A stretch of DNA of 29,510 nt from Chlamydiia bacterium (GTDB lineage Bacteria; Chlamydiota; Chlamydiia; Chlamydiales; JAAZZY01). This document shows, one piece after another, positions 7,487 to 15,024 of the stretch. The notes beneath the pieces were generated by a model that saw only the letters and a program-made list of their open reading frames with translations, was not told the DNA's origin and searched no databases. The position numbers were made by a program, and so were the translations under genes. Each line of letters begins with the position of its first letter. Position 1 is the first letter of the stretch. The stretch spans positions 1-29,510 of the forward strand of contig JAAZZY010000004.1 in NCBI GenBank assembly GCA_014239035.1. The letters are read 5' to 3'.

Positions 7487-8166
7487 TATTTACACTGCTC
7501 CAAGAATTGTTTTAATCCCGCTTCAGTAATAATTAATTGCTGAGCGCAAATTACCTGGTATCCGTTGACTGAATCTAAAAAACTAAACTCTGTTTTAGGT
7601 AGATTTCGAATACTTAGTTGAAAATTATAATGCTTTCTAGCGGCTAGATCTTTTTCATTGTCGATTAGCTCTTTTGCTGTAAGGTCGGCTCTTTCTCCAA
7701 TAATAAGACGTCTAGATTTGATTTTGCAACCATCCATAAACTTGGCCATAGCTTTTGTCTGAGGGCCTTTCATATCAGTATCACTAAGAACAATACACTC
7801 TTGCTCTTTGATTTTTTGCGATATCAGATACCTTACAATGGCTCGACGTTCTTTTTTATTGATTTTTGTAAATTGGTCAAATTTAGGCTTTGGCCCAAAA
7901 ACAACTCCACCACCTTTATACTGAGGAGCTGCAAGAGTTCCTTGTCTAGCTTTTCCGGTACCTTTCTGTTTGTGAGGCTTTTTGTTTGAGTGATTTACTT
8001 CACTTCTACCTTTTGTATTGGCTGACCATTGACGCTGGTTTTTTCGCAGAGCTACAATGTAGTCTTTAATCATCTGGCAGCTTGCTTCGCTTTCAAGTTT
8101 AGACTCATCAATTTCAACATCTTTTAACTTTTTAGCTTCTAAATTATATTTGAGTAAATTAATCAT
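7486..8166 (-). CDS. rplD: 50S ribosomal protein L4
   Basis: The 226-residue L4 has the N-terminal region with IVALRKNQRQWSANTKGRSE and the extended rRNA-binding loop KPHKQKGTGKARQGT ... YKGGGVVFGPKP (residues about 63-95). A globular domain with KINKKERRAIVRYLISQK and an NLPKTEF motif follows. The loop reaches the tunnel constriction with L22. No good Shine-Dalgarno sequence precedes the ATG, so coupling to rplC, 14 bases upstream, is likely. Its stop overlaps the start of rplW. Confidence 0.96.
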   Translation of the reverse strand: MINLLKYNLEAKKLKDVEIDESKLESEASCQMIKDYIVALRKNQRQWSANTKGRSEVNHSNKKPHKQKGTGKARQGTLAAPQYKGGGVVFGPKPKFDQFTKINKKERRAIVRYLISQKIKEQECIVLSDTDMKGPQTKAMAKFMDGCKIKSRRLIIGERADLTAKELIDNEKDLAARKHYNFQLSIRNLPKTEFSFLDSVNGYQVICAQQLIITEAGLKQFLEQCK

Positions 8167-8180
8167 CCATTAACCAACAT

Positions 8181-8843
8181 TTAAGACTTTTTAATCGATT
8201 TGTTCAAAACTACTAGTGAACCCTTAGATCCAGGAATAGAACCTTTCAAAAGAATAAGATTTTTTTCTTTATTTACAGAGACAACTGGTAGGCTTTGCAC
8301 TGTTTTGTGCTCTCCTCCCATACGCGATGCTCTTGGACCACCTGGCAAACATCTTCCTGGTGTTGAACGCATCCCGGTCGATCCAGCATGACGGTGAAAA
8401 CCTGATCCATGCGCAGCAGGACCACCTTTAAAACCGTGCTTCTTCATTACACCTTGATAGCCTTTACCTTTTGAGACGCCCTGGACATCTACAAACTTTG
8501 ATTCTTCAAATGTTGTGACATCAATCTCTTGACCCAATTGGTATTCTTCCGCTTTTATCCTGCTTTCTTTAAGATGACGTCTAGCATCCACGCCTGCTTT
8601 CTTAAAGTGACCGAAGGGGCCCTTTTTAACTTTTTTCTCAATCTTCTTCACATTTTTCGCTTCAACTTTGCCAAAACCAATTTGAATCGCTTCATAACCG
8701 TCTTTTTCCACTGTCTTTAATTGAGTAACGACATTGGGCTCCATTGATACGACTGTACACGGAATTATTGCTCCACTATCATTAAATACAGTGGTCATTC
8801 CTAACTTTTTACCCATTAACTTTAAGGTATTTCTTTGCTTCAT
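8181..8843 (-). CDS. rplC: 50S ribosomal protein L3, first gene of the ribosomal operon
   Basis: The 220 residues match L3: LKLMGKKLGMTTVFNDSGAI at the start, VDVQGVSKGKGYQGVMKKHG, then GSGFHRHAGSTGMRSTPGRC and MGGEHKTVQSLPVVSV. The central loop approaches the peptidyl-transferase centre, and the early rRNA-binding role makes L3 an assembly initiator. AGGAAG lies upstream of the ATG. There is no rpsJ upstream: the operon starts here, as in Chlamydia, and a divergent gene follows after 305 bases. Confidence 0.97.
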   Translation of the reverse strand: MKQRNTLKLMGKKLGMTTVFNDSGAIIPCTVVSMEPNVVTQLKTVEKDGYEAIQIGFGKVEAKNVKKIEKKVKKGPFGHFKKAGVDARRHLKESRIKAEEYQLGQEIDVTTFEESKFVDVQGVSKGKGYQGVMKKHGFKGGPAAHGSGFHRHAGSTGMRSTPGRCLPGGPRASRMGGEHKTVQSLPVVSVNKEKNLILLKGSIPGSKGSLVVLNKSIKKS

Positions 8844-9148
8844 TTATCTTCCTATACTGCTCAGTGAAGAGTTAATATTGCTTTAAAATAAATCCAACGA
8901 GAATTGGAAACGAAAAATTTAACAAAACTAGCATTTTTTATACAACAAAAATTAATCTTCTTTGAGTCTAGTTTTATCTTGATTTCCAGTTTTTTGTTAG
9001 ATAGTGTACCCAAAAATTGAATTTATGAAAACCAACTTTTTCAAACTTCTTAACTTTATTCATCTAAAAAAAAGAATGTTCATTTTTTTCCCTATTTCAT
9101 AGAATTTGACTTCCTTGATTATTACGGATTAAAAAGATTAAGCAAAAT
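8844..9148. promoter_or_regulatory. Divergent intergenic region between rplC and the first GT61 gene
   Basis: This AT-rich 305-base spacer must drive the large ribosomal operon leftwards and the glycosyltransferase pair rightwards. For the minus strand I see TTTTCA (9026-9031) and TACACT (9003-9008) with 17 bases between them, and a separate TATAAA (8937-8942) without a convincing -35. Neither is strong. An AT-only stem (A run 9067-9073, T run 9083-9089, 9-base loop) lies in the middle. I see no RNA gene and no coding frame worth reporting. The leader preceding rplC shows no obvious ribosomal-protein binding mimic that I can identify by eye. Confidence 0.5.
9106..9135 (+). promoter_or_regulatory. 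Candidate sigma-70-type promoter for the GT61 pair
   Basis: TTGACT at 9106-9111 is followed after 18 bases by TAAAAA at 9130-9135. The -35 is good and the -10 is only partly matched. Transcription would start about 7 bases before the ATG at 9149, which would leave a very short leader. This is consistent with the absence of a clear ribosome binding site there. Confidence 0.3.
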
Positions 9149-10450
9149 ATGATTTTACCTCTTAAAACCAAAGCTCTAAAGATTTTTTTGTTTTCTTTCT
9201 CTTTTTTTCTCATTCTTGCCATATCACTCCTTGCTTATAACAGTCGCAAGACCAAGTTTTTCCCTATACCTAAAATTTTAACTTCAAACTGGGATGACAC
9301 TGAATCTCTTTCAACCCATGTATCTGCATATGGCAAAGCAGGGGCCTTTTCCTTTAAGAATCTGTTTTTCTTCAAAGAAAATTATTTAATTGGAAATATT
9401 CAAGACTCTCCTCAACTAGATCCAGCAAATATCTTAAGTCCTAACCACAACTATTTCTATGAGATAAAAAATTGTGATCAAGAACATATTTTGAAAATGA
9501 ATCTCAAACACGCTTCTCAAAAATTTACTGGTACCACGCTGATTTTTTCTGCCTCAAAGTACTTCCGACGCTTCCAAGATCATTACTTCCATTTTTGTGA
9601 AGAACTTATTTTGGCTTATAGTATCCTAAAAGAATCTGACCGATCAAAAGTAGACACAATTATTTTTCCCAATAAAAGACACTGGGAAGGACTATTTAAT
9701 CAGATTAATGCTCAAATGATACAGGCACTTTTTCCAAATGCCCAGGTGATCAATTCAACACAATTTGCCCACCTTTCAAAAAAATATTTGCTTAAGTTCG
9801 ATGATGTTGTCTTTGTCGACAGACAGGGCTGCCACACGATTGAGGAGTCTCACCGCTATAACAACATGCTGGTGGGCAATCGCAGCCTAACGAAACAGGA
9901 ACACGTGCGCGACCTTAAAGACGCCCTTCATCAAGGAATCAAGACTTATAAGCACCCCACTCGTAAACCTTATATTACATACATCCAGCGATCTACTTTA
10001 CGTTACTTGGAGCGAGAGTTTGAGAAGAAGCTACTCAAGGATATTGCTACACAATTTCCTCAATACACTATAAACCCTGTAAAATTTGAAAATTATACCT
10101 ATCCAGAGCAACTTCAAATTATTCGTAATACTAAAGTTCTTATAGGGGTTCATGGGTGCGGGTTAACCCACCAGCTATTTCTCCCCAATGATTCTCTAGT
10201 TATTGAAATTTTTCCCAAAGAGACTCGTTCAATGGATTATGCATACTATGCAGGGCTTTGTGGGCATACATACTACGGTCTTTCACCAGAAAAAGGGGTT
10301 ATTTCCCAAGCCGGAGATTGCTCTCTCTTTTATGGAGATGTCAACCAAACTATAACCGAATTTGAGACAACATTGGTCACAGATTTGATTAAGGAATATA
10401 CTTCAGACAAACAAACCTCGGGCTTAAGTGAGCTACTTCTAGATAGATAG
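9149..10450 (+). CDS. GT61-type (DUF563) glycosyltransferase, copy 1, membrane-anchored
   Basis: The 433-residue protein has a single N-terminal hydrophobic segment (residues about 10-30) after a basic start, then a long soluble domain. The C-terminal half carries the glycosyltransferase family 61 / DUF563 hallmark: NTKVLIGVHGCGLTHQLFLP with His335 and Gly336, then SLVIEIFP and LCGHTYYGL. GT61 enzymes transfer sugars from nucleotide donors onto glycans or proteins; the donor and acceptor here cannot be read from sequence. It has at least five Cys shared with its tandem partner downstream, including HFCEE, HGCGLTH and LCGH. No sugar-nucleotide, polymerase or export genes stand nearby. The domain call is fairly secure and the biological role is unknown. 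In Chlamydia trachomatis this position between rplC and fmt is, from memory, held by an unrelated inclusion-membrane protein gene. Confidence 0.8.
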   Translation: MILPLKTKALKIFLFSFSFFLILAISLLAYNSRKTKFFPIPKILTSNWDDTESLSTHVSAYGKAGAFSFKNLFFFKENYLIGNIQDSPQLDPANILSPNHNYFYEIKNCDQEHILKMNLKHASQKFTGTTLIFSASKYFRRFQDHYFHFCEELILAYSILKESDRSKVDTIIFPNKRHWEGLFNQINAQMIQALFPNAQVINSTQFAHLSKKYLLKFDDVVFVDRQGCHTIEESHRYNNMLVGNRSLTKQEHVRDLKDALHQGIKTYKHPTRKPYITYIQRSTLRYLEREFEKKLLKDIATQFPQYTINPVKFENYTYPEQLQIIRNTKVLIGVHGCGLTHQLFLPNDSLVIEIFPKETRSMDYAYYAGLCGHTYYGLSPEKGVISQAGDCSLFYGDVNQTITEFETTLVTDLIKEYTSDKQTSGLSELLLDR

Positions 10451-10485
10451 CTTTTATTTTAAAATAAATTAGGATTTAAACAATT

Positions 10486-11802
10486 ATGAAAAAAGTAATT
10501 TTTCCATTTAAAAGCAGACTTCTCAAAACTTTTTTACTCTCTTTTAGCCTCTTTCTAATACTGAGCATCTTTTTTGTTACTTTCAAAAATTATAGGACCC
10601 ATAAGCCAAAAGCCAGTATCACAGCAAACATACGAACCTCCAATTGGTCAGACTCTGAAGTCCTTTCAACTGCTATATTACCATTAGGTCAAGCTGGAGC
10701 GTATACATTCAAAAATTTATTTTTTTTAGATAACAACTATTTAGTCGCCAATTCTGAAGGCAACAGCTCCCCTACTCAAAATCTTCTTAATCAGCCTTCA
10801 AATTACTTGTATGAGATCAAGGATTGCGATGAAGACTTTATTTTACAAAATAGAGAACAGTTAAAGACCAAGAAGTTTACTGGAACAACCCTGGTATTTT
10901 CAGCATCTGACACCTTTAGCCGTATGCAGGATCACTATTTTCATTTTTGTGAAGAGTTTATTTTAGCTCTGACTGTTTTGAAACAGTCTCAGGATTCCAA
11001 TATTGACACTATTATTTTCCCAAATAAAGATCATTGGGAAGGCCGTTTTAACCAAATTAATGCTAAAATTATTAAAGCTCTTTTTCCAAACGCCCAAGTA
11101 ATCAACGCATCACAGTTTGCCCATCTTTCAAAAAAACATTTACTTAAGTTTGATAATGCCATCTTTATTGATAGAGCAGCCTGCCATCAAATTGAAGATA
11201 CCCAAAAATATAATAAGATGCTAATTGGGCATCATAAGTTCATAAAAAAAGAATACCTACAAGAGCTTCGCGATGCCCTCCACAAGAGCCTTAGAACCTA
11301 TGAGCACCCGACTCGCAAACCCTACATTACATATATCCAACGATCTAGTTATCGTTATTTAGAGCCAAGCTTTGAGAAGAAATTACTCGATGACCTGGCA
11401 GCTCAATTTCCTAACTATACTCTGCTACCTGTAAAATTTGAGAACTATACCTACCCTGAACAACTACAAATTATTCGTAATACAAAAGTCCTTATAGGCG
11501 CCCATGACTGTGGACTGACCCATGAGTTATTTTTGCCTGACGACTCTCTTGTTTTTGAGATTTTCCCAAAGGGAGCCTTTACGATGGACTATGAGTATTA
11601 TGCAGAACTTTGTGGGCACAAGTACTATGCTCTAGCTCCTGAAGAAGGAATCATAGCAAAGGTAGGTGATCGCATGCCTTTTCGGGGAGATGTTAACCAG
11701 GTTATTCCCGAGTTTGATACAAGCTGGATCACTAATTTAATTAGGGATTACACTTCGTTTGAGCAGACTTCTGATTTGAATGAAATGTCTTTGAGTGAGT
11801 AG
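10486..11802 (+). CDS. GT61-type (DUF563) glycosyltransferase, copy 2, membrane-anchored
   Basis: The 438-residue paralogue of the preceding gene follows after a 35-base gap. By eye well over half of the residues from about 125 onward are identical, with shared blocks such as HPTRKPYITYIQRS and NYTYPEQLQIIRNTKVLIG. One N-terminal membrane segment lies at about residues 13-33. The family motif is present but altered: GAHDCGLTHELFLP, with Asp341 where copy 1 has Gly336. AGGA lies 12 bases before the ATG. The last 17 codons and stop overlap the 3' end of fmt on the opposite strand by 55 bp. The tail is similar in both copies, so this overlapping sequence probably belongs to the original glycosyltransferase gene. 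The catalytic state of this copy is uncertain. Confidence 0.78.
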   Translation: MKKVIFPFKSRLLKTFLLSFSLFLILSIFFVTFKNYRTHKPKASITANIRTSNWSDSEVLSTAILPLGQAGAYTFKNLFFLDNNYLVANSEGNSSPTQNLLNQPSNYLYEIKDCDEDFILQNREQLKTKKFTGTTLVFSASDTFSRMQDHYFHFCEEFILALTVLKQSQDSNIDTIIFPNKDHWEGRFNQINAKIIKALFPNAQVINASQFAHLSKKHLLKFDNAIFIDRAACHQIEDTQKYNKMLIGHHKFIKKEYLQELRDALHKSLRTYEHPTRKPYITYIQRSSYRYLEPSFEKKLLDDLAAQFPNYTLLPVKFENYTYPEQLQIIRNTKVLIGAHDCGLTHELFLPDDSLVFEIFPKGAFTMDYEYYAELCGHKYYALAPEEGIIAKVGDRMPFRGDVNQVIPEFDTSWITNLIRDYTSFEQTSDLNEMSLSE

Positions 11803-12710
11803 CCTTTAATAAATTCTGAGACACTAAGAGCTCTTTTACCTTCGATCTGAAGCTTTTTGAGCTTAACAGAGTCCTTTGAGCATGCTACGGTTATTCCATC
11901 TTCATCATAGGACAGAATCTCACAGCATTCCCCTGTATGCGGAGAAAAGACCATTTCAATTAGCTTTACACGAACAGTTTTACCTCTGATCTCAATGTTG
12001 CACCAGGCTCCCGGCTTTGGAGAAGTTCCTCTAAACTGATGGCAGATATTTATTGCGGGATTCTCCCATCTAATTTCAGCATCTTTTTGAGTCACTTTTT
12101 TAGCATAAGTTGCATCATCGGGATTCTGAGCTTTAGGAGTAATTTTACCTTGCGCAAGCTTAATAAGCGTTGGATAAAGCAGATCTTTTGAAGCTTTGCA
12201 AAGTTCAATTGTTAAGTCTTGTGCGTTCATCTCAGGAGTGATTGGAACTTTTTTAGTCGAAAGAACATCTCCAGCATCAAGCTCTTTGACCATATACATA
12301 ACACTTACACCCGTTTCTACTTCTCCTGCCATAAGAGAGCGCTCAATAGGTGCTGCTCCGCGATATTTAGGAAGGAGGCTTGTGTGCACATTCACACATC
12401 CAATCCGTGGCATTTGCAAGAGTTTGGTTGGAAAAATTTGACCAAATGCTACAACAACAAAAAGGTCCGCTTCAAAGGGTTCTATAGATTGATAGAATTG
12501 TTCTGTGCTTATTTTATCTGGCTGGATAATGCTAATGCTTGAGTCTATAGACCCAGCCATTTTCTTAACTGCTGGCTCTTGAAGCTGCAAGCGTCGACCT
12601 TGAACTTTATCAGGCTGGGTAACGACCGCTACAATGTCCAGCCCTTTTTCGATTAAATCCTTTAGGATCTCAGCAGAAAACTGTGGTGTTCCAAAAAATA
12701 CAATTTTCAT
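11748..12710 (-). CDS. fmt: Methionyl-tRNA formyltransferase
   Basis: The 320-residue enzyme formylates Met-tRNAfMet with 10-formyltetrahydrofolate to make the initiator. The catalytic domain starts MKIVFFGTPQFSAEIL. It contains the active-site residues Asn107 and His109 in NVHTSLLPKYRGAAPIER and Asp145 in KELDAGDVLS, the equivalents of E. coli Asn106, His108 and Asp144. The C-terminal OB-fold tRNA-binding domain ends IKGYSLKDISF followed by a short tail. The last 17 codons lie antisense to the end of the glycosyltransferase gene. The gene starts four bases after lpxA and is last in the lpxC-fabZ-lpxA-fmt unit. Confidence 0.96.
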   Translation of the reverse strand: MKIVFFGTPQFSAEILKDLIEKGLDIVAVVTQPDKVQGRRLQLQEPAVKKMAGSIDSSISIIQPDKISTEQFYQSIEPFEADLFVVVAFGQIFPTKLLQMPRIGCVNVHTSLLPKYRGAAPIERSLMAGEVETGVSVMYMVKELDAGDVLSTKKVPITPEMNAQDLTIELCKASKDLLYPTLIKLAQGKITPKAQNPDDATYAKKVTQKDAEIRWENPAINICHQFRGTSPKPGAWCNIEIRGKTVRVKLIEMVFSPHTGECCEILSYDEDGITVACSKDSVKLKKLQIEGKRALSVSEFIKGYSLKDISFKSEVCSNEV

Positions 12711-12714
12711 ATTT

Positions 12715-13512
12715 CTACGTTAAAGCCTGAAAGCCCATGATTCCTCTTTTAGAAGGAGTTCGACAAAAATCTAACCAGTTTTCGACTTCAGGGAGGCTCT
12801 CACAAATCTCTTCAGCTTGCATTATAGCTTGATCAATTTTCAACTCTGACCGATAAAAGATTTTGTATAATCGGCTTAGCGCATTGCGAACATCCATGGG
12901 GACTCCGCGTCTTTTCAAACCTACGATGTTGATTCCACCTATTCGATATGGGATACCGGCTCCAATTGTAAAGGGCGGAATATCGTGGCCTACTCGGCTC
13001 ATTCCACCAACCATCGCATAATCACCAATACGCACATTTTGATGCACAGGAGCGAAACCGCCTACAATTGCACCTTCTCCAATAGTTACATGTCCTGCAA
13101 GTGTTGCGCAGTTACTCATGACCACATGGTTGCCAATTTTACTATTATGAGCGATGTGACAATATGCCATAATCAAACATTCATCCCCTATTTCAACAAC
13201 AGAGTCTCTAAGTGTGGATGAGTTAACTGTCACAAATTCTCGAATATGACAATTTTTTCCGATTTTGACATACGTACGTTCTCCCTGAAATTTTAAGTCT
13301 TGGGTTTGTGTCCCAATACTTGCAGAAGGCCAGATTACGGTTCCTTCTCCAATGGATGTATATCCATCAATATACGCATGAGCTTTTATAATGACATTGT
13401 CACTTAAGATCACATTTTCTTTGATGATTGCGTATGGCTCTATGGTTACATTTTCACCAATCTGAGCCCCAGATTCTATTATAGCTGTAGGGTGTATATT
13501 AGACTTAGGCAT
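12715..13512 (-). CDS. lpxA: UDP-N-acetylglucosamine acyltransferase, first step of lipid A synthesis
   Basis: The 265-residue protein is a left-handed parallel beta helix built of hexapeptide repeats (IHPTAIIESGAQIGENVTI and onward), with a C-terminal helical part from about residue 195. His122 in CHIAHNSKIG corresponds to the catalytic His125 of E. coli; the following segment NCATLAGHVTIGEG is typical of LpxA rather than LpxD. It transfers a 3-hydroxyacyl chain from ACP to the 3-OH of UDP-GlcNAc in the cytoplasm. There is no strong ribosome binding site. It follows fabZ after 14 bases, so it is probably co-transcribed. Acyl chain length cannot be predicted safely from what I see. Confidence 0.96.
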   Translation of the reverse strand: MPKSNIHPTAIIESGAQIGENVTIEPYAIIKENVILSDNVIIKAHAYIDGYTSIGEGTVIWPSASIGTQTQDLKFQGERTYVKIGKNCHIREFVTVNSSTLRDSVVEIGDECLIMAYCHIAHNSKIGNHVVMSNCATLAGHVTIGEGAIVGGFAPVHQNVRIGDYAMVGGMSRVGHDIPPFTIGAGIPYRIGGINIVGLKRRGVPMDVRNALSRLYKIFYRSELKIDQAIMQAEEICESLPEVENWLDFCRTPSKRGIMGFQALT

Positions 13513-13526
13513 GTTATTATCAGGGG

Positions 13527-14000
13527 TTAAATTTGGTTTTTATCACATAGAGCAAACGATATTTCTGCCTCGAAAGCTATTTTATCTCCTACCATTCCAC
13601 GGCCTTTAATACGTCCGCCTTTGCTAGAAACATACTCACAGAAGGCATGTATCATCAATACATCACCCGGCTTTACAGACTTCCGAAACTTAGCATTGTT
13701 CACATTAAGAATCACAGCACTTTTATCTTTGTACCCCTTTTGGTGCACTAAAATTCCACCTGTTTGAGCAAGCGCTTCTAACATTAAAACGCCCGGCATA
13801 ATAGGAACTCCAGGAAAATGTCCCTGGAAAAATTCCTCATTAATAGTCAGATTTTTTTGAGCTATAATTGTATTAGCTTCCAAATCGATTGAGACAACCT
13901 TGTCAACAAACAGAAAAGGATATCTGTGAGGCAGAATCTCCATAATCTCCTTTAAGCTGATAGGGGACTCTATTTTTGGATCACTTAAAGTCTCTTCCAT
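13527..14000 (-). CDS. fabZ: 3-hydroxyacyl-ACP dehydratase
   Basis: I choose the ATG at 14000, giving 157 residues, close to the usual FabZ length. It follows GGAG at a suitable distance and overlaps the lpxC stop as TAATG. An upstream TTG extension (to 14072) would add 24 residues that are out-of-frame lpxC sequence. The hot-dog fold shows EILPHRYPFLFVDKV, the catalytic His61 in FFQGHFPGVP and Glu75 in MLEALAQTGG. FabZ dehydrates 3-hydroxyacyl-ACP in fatty acid elongation. It draws on the same hydroxyacyl-ACP pool that LpxA uses, which explains its place between lpxC and lpxA. Confidence 0.95.
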   Translation of the reverse strand: MEETLSDPKIESPISLKEIMEILPHRYPFLFVDKVVSIDLEANTIIAQKNLTINEEFFQGHFPGVPIMPGVLMLEALAQTGGILVHQKGYKDKSAVILNVNNAKFRKSVKPGDVLMIHAFCEYVSSKGGRIKGRGMVGDKIAFEAEISFALCDKNQI

Positions 14001-14893
14001 TAATTTTTCTCCATCGTAAGTTGGTTTAATAATTTTTTTGCAAAAGCTACATTTGTAGTGTGACCTGAGCAAATTGAAATAATATGTGCATGAAACCGAA
14101 ACCCTACTAAAGAGAGATCTCCAATTACATCTAAAATCTTATGCCGCGCCATTTCGTTGGGGAATCGAAGCCCCTCTTTACTAAAGACAGCATCATCGTG
14201 AACTACTACAGCATTATCTAAGCTACCTCCTTTGATAAGGCCAGCATCCATTAACATTTTCAGCTCTTGAAAAAGAGCAAAAGTCCTACAGTTTGCAATC
14301 TCTGTTTTGAAATTTTCATGATTGACCACCAAAGAGTGGTATTGAGAGCCAATGGATTTAATTTGAGGATAGTGCAGAGTATAACTGATTTTAAATTCAT
14401 CTGCAGGAAGCGCTACCATATGAATGTTGTCTTGAGATAGAAAAACTGGTTTATCGATTGTAAGAATTGGTTTTGGGACAGACTGGGACTGGGTTCCGAC
14501 AGAATCAATCATTTCTAAAAAAGTTGCTGAACTTCCATCTGCAACAGGAGGTTCGGGGGCGTCGACCTGAATAATAACATTGTCTATCTGAGCTGCACTA
14601 AGTGCTGCCAGAACGTGTTCAATAGTGTGTACCCTAGCATCACCTATTCCAATTGTCGTTGCCCTAGAAGTATCTTGAACATACTCAACAGTTGCTGGAA
14701 TAACAGGTTTTGCAGGCAAGTCGATGCGTTGGAAAGCAATGCCGGTTCCTTTTGGAGCAGGACAAAACTTCAGGCTCACTTCATTTCCGGTGTGGATGCC
14801 AACGCCCGAAAAAGAAACAGCTTCCTTCAAAGTGTTCTGTTTTCGAACTTTTGCATTTGTAATAATGCTGGATTCAGCAGCTAATTGATTCAT
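14000..14893 (-). CDS. lpxC: UDP-3-O-acyl-N-acetylglucosamine deacetylase
   Basis: The 297-residue zinc amidase carries out the committed step of lipid A synthesis. The N-terminal domain starts after about 20 residues with QNTLKEAVSFSGVGIHTGNE. Zinc ligands are His93 (TIEHVLAAL), His251 and Asp255 (ARHKILDVIGDL). Glu92 and His278 (CSGHTTNVA) fit the catalytic general base/acid roles. The first 15-20 residues have no counterpart in most LpxC proteins, and there is no clear ribosome binding site, but no later ATG fits. The stop overlaps the fabZ start by one base. Two candidate promoters lie upstream, so this may be the first gene of its own unit. Confidence 0.96.
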   Translation of the reverse strand: MNQLAAESSIITNAKVRKQNTLKEAVSFSGVGIHTGNEVSLKFCPAPKGTGIAFQRIDLPAKPVIPATVEYVQDTSRATTIGIGDARVHTIEHVLAALSAAQIDNVIIQVDAPEPPVADGSSATFLEMIDSVGTQSQSVPKPILTIDKPVFLSQDNIHMVALPADEFKISYTLHYPQIKSIGSQYHSLVVNHENFKTEIANCRTFALFQELKMLMDAGLIKGGSLDNAVVVHDDAVFSKEGLRFPNEMARHKILDVIGDLSLVGFRFHAHIISICSGHTTNVAFAKKLLNQLTMEKN

Positions 14894-14933
14894 TAAATTT
14901 TTAGGATTTCATCACGTTGAATTCAAACATACT

Positions 14934-14962
14934 AGCATACTTCAGTAAAGGATTTTATTCAA
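14934..14962 (-). promoter_or_regulatory. Candidate lpxC promoter, proximal
   Basis: On the minus strand, TTGAAT (14957-14962) and TATGCT (14934-14939) are separated by exactly 17 bases, with four of six consensus matches each. Transcription would start about 35 bases before the lpxC ATG. Confidence 0.4.
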
Positions 14963-14995
14963 TTAAAATAGTGTAAATTTATAATAAGTTAATTA

Positions 14996-15024
14996 TTTAT
15001 TAAGTAAATAAATATCAGTGTCAA
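14996..15024 (-). promoter_or_regulatory. Candidate lpxC promoter, distal, overlapping the lnt stop codon
   Basis: On the minus strand a perfect TTGACA (15019-15024) lies 17 bases before AATAAA (14996-15001). The -35 covers the stop codon of lnt. An AT-only inverted repeat (ATTTATT/AATAAAT) spans the spacer and the -10. It lacks the GC stem and U tract of a terminator, so read-through from lnt remains possible. Confidence 0.4.

Noticed and set aside
9066..9089. A7/T7 hairpin in the rplC-GT61 spacer as a terminator
   Set aside because: No transcript is expected to end here, because both neighbours start from this region; homopolymer pairing alone is weak.
10453..10468. 16-base palindrome TTTATTTT/AAAATAAA between the two GT61 genes
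   Set aside because: It is all A/T in AT-rich DNA, without a GC stem or T tract; not convincing as a terminator or operator.
14001..14072. N-terminal extension of fabZ by 24 residues from a TTG codon
   Set aside because: It is out-of-frame lpxC sequence; the ATG at 14000 gives normal FabZ length, has GGAG upstream and overlaps the lpxC stop.
14991..15013. ATTTATT/AATAAAT hairpin after the lnt stop
   Set aside because: AT-only stem; it coincides with a candidate promoter and is better explained by base composition.
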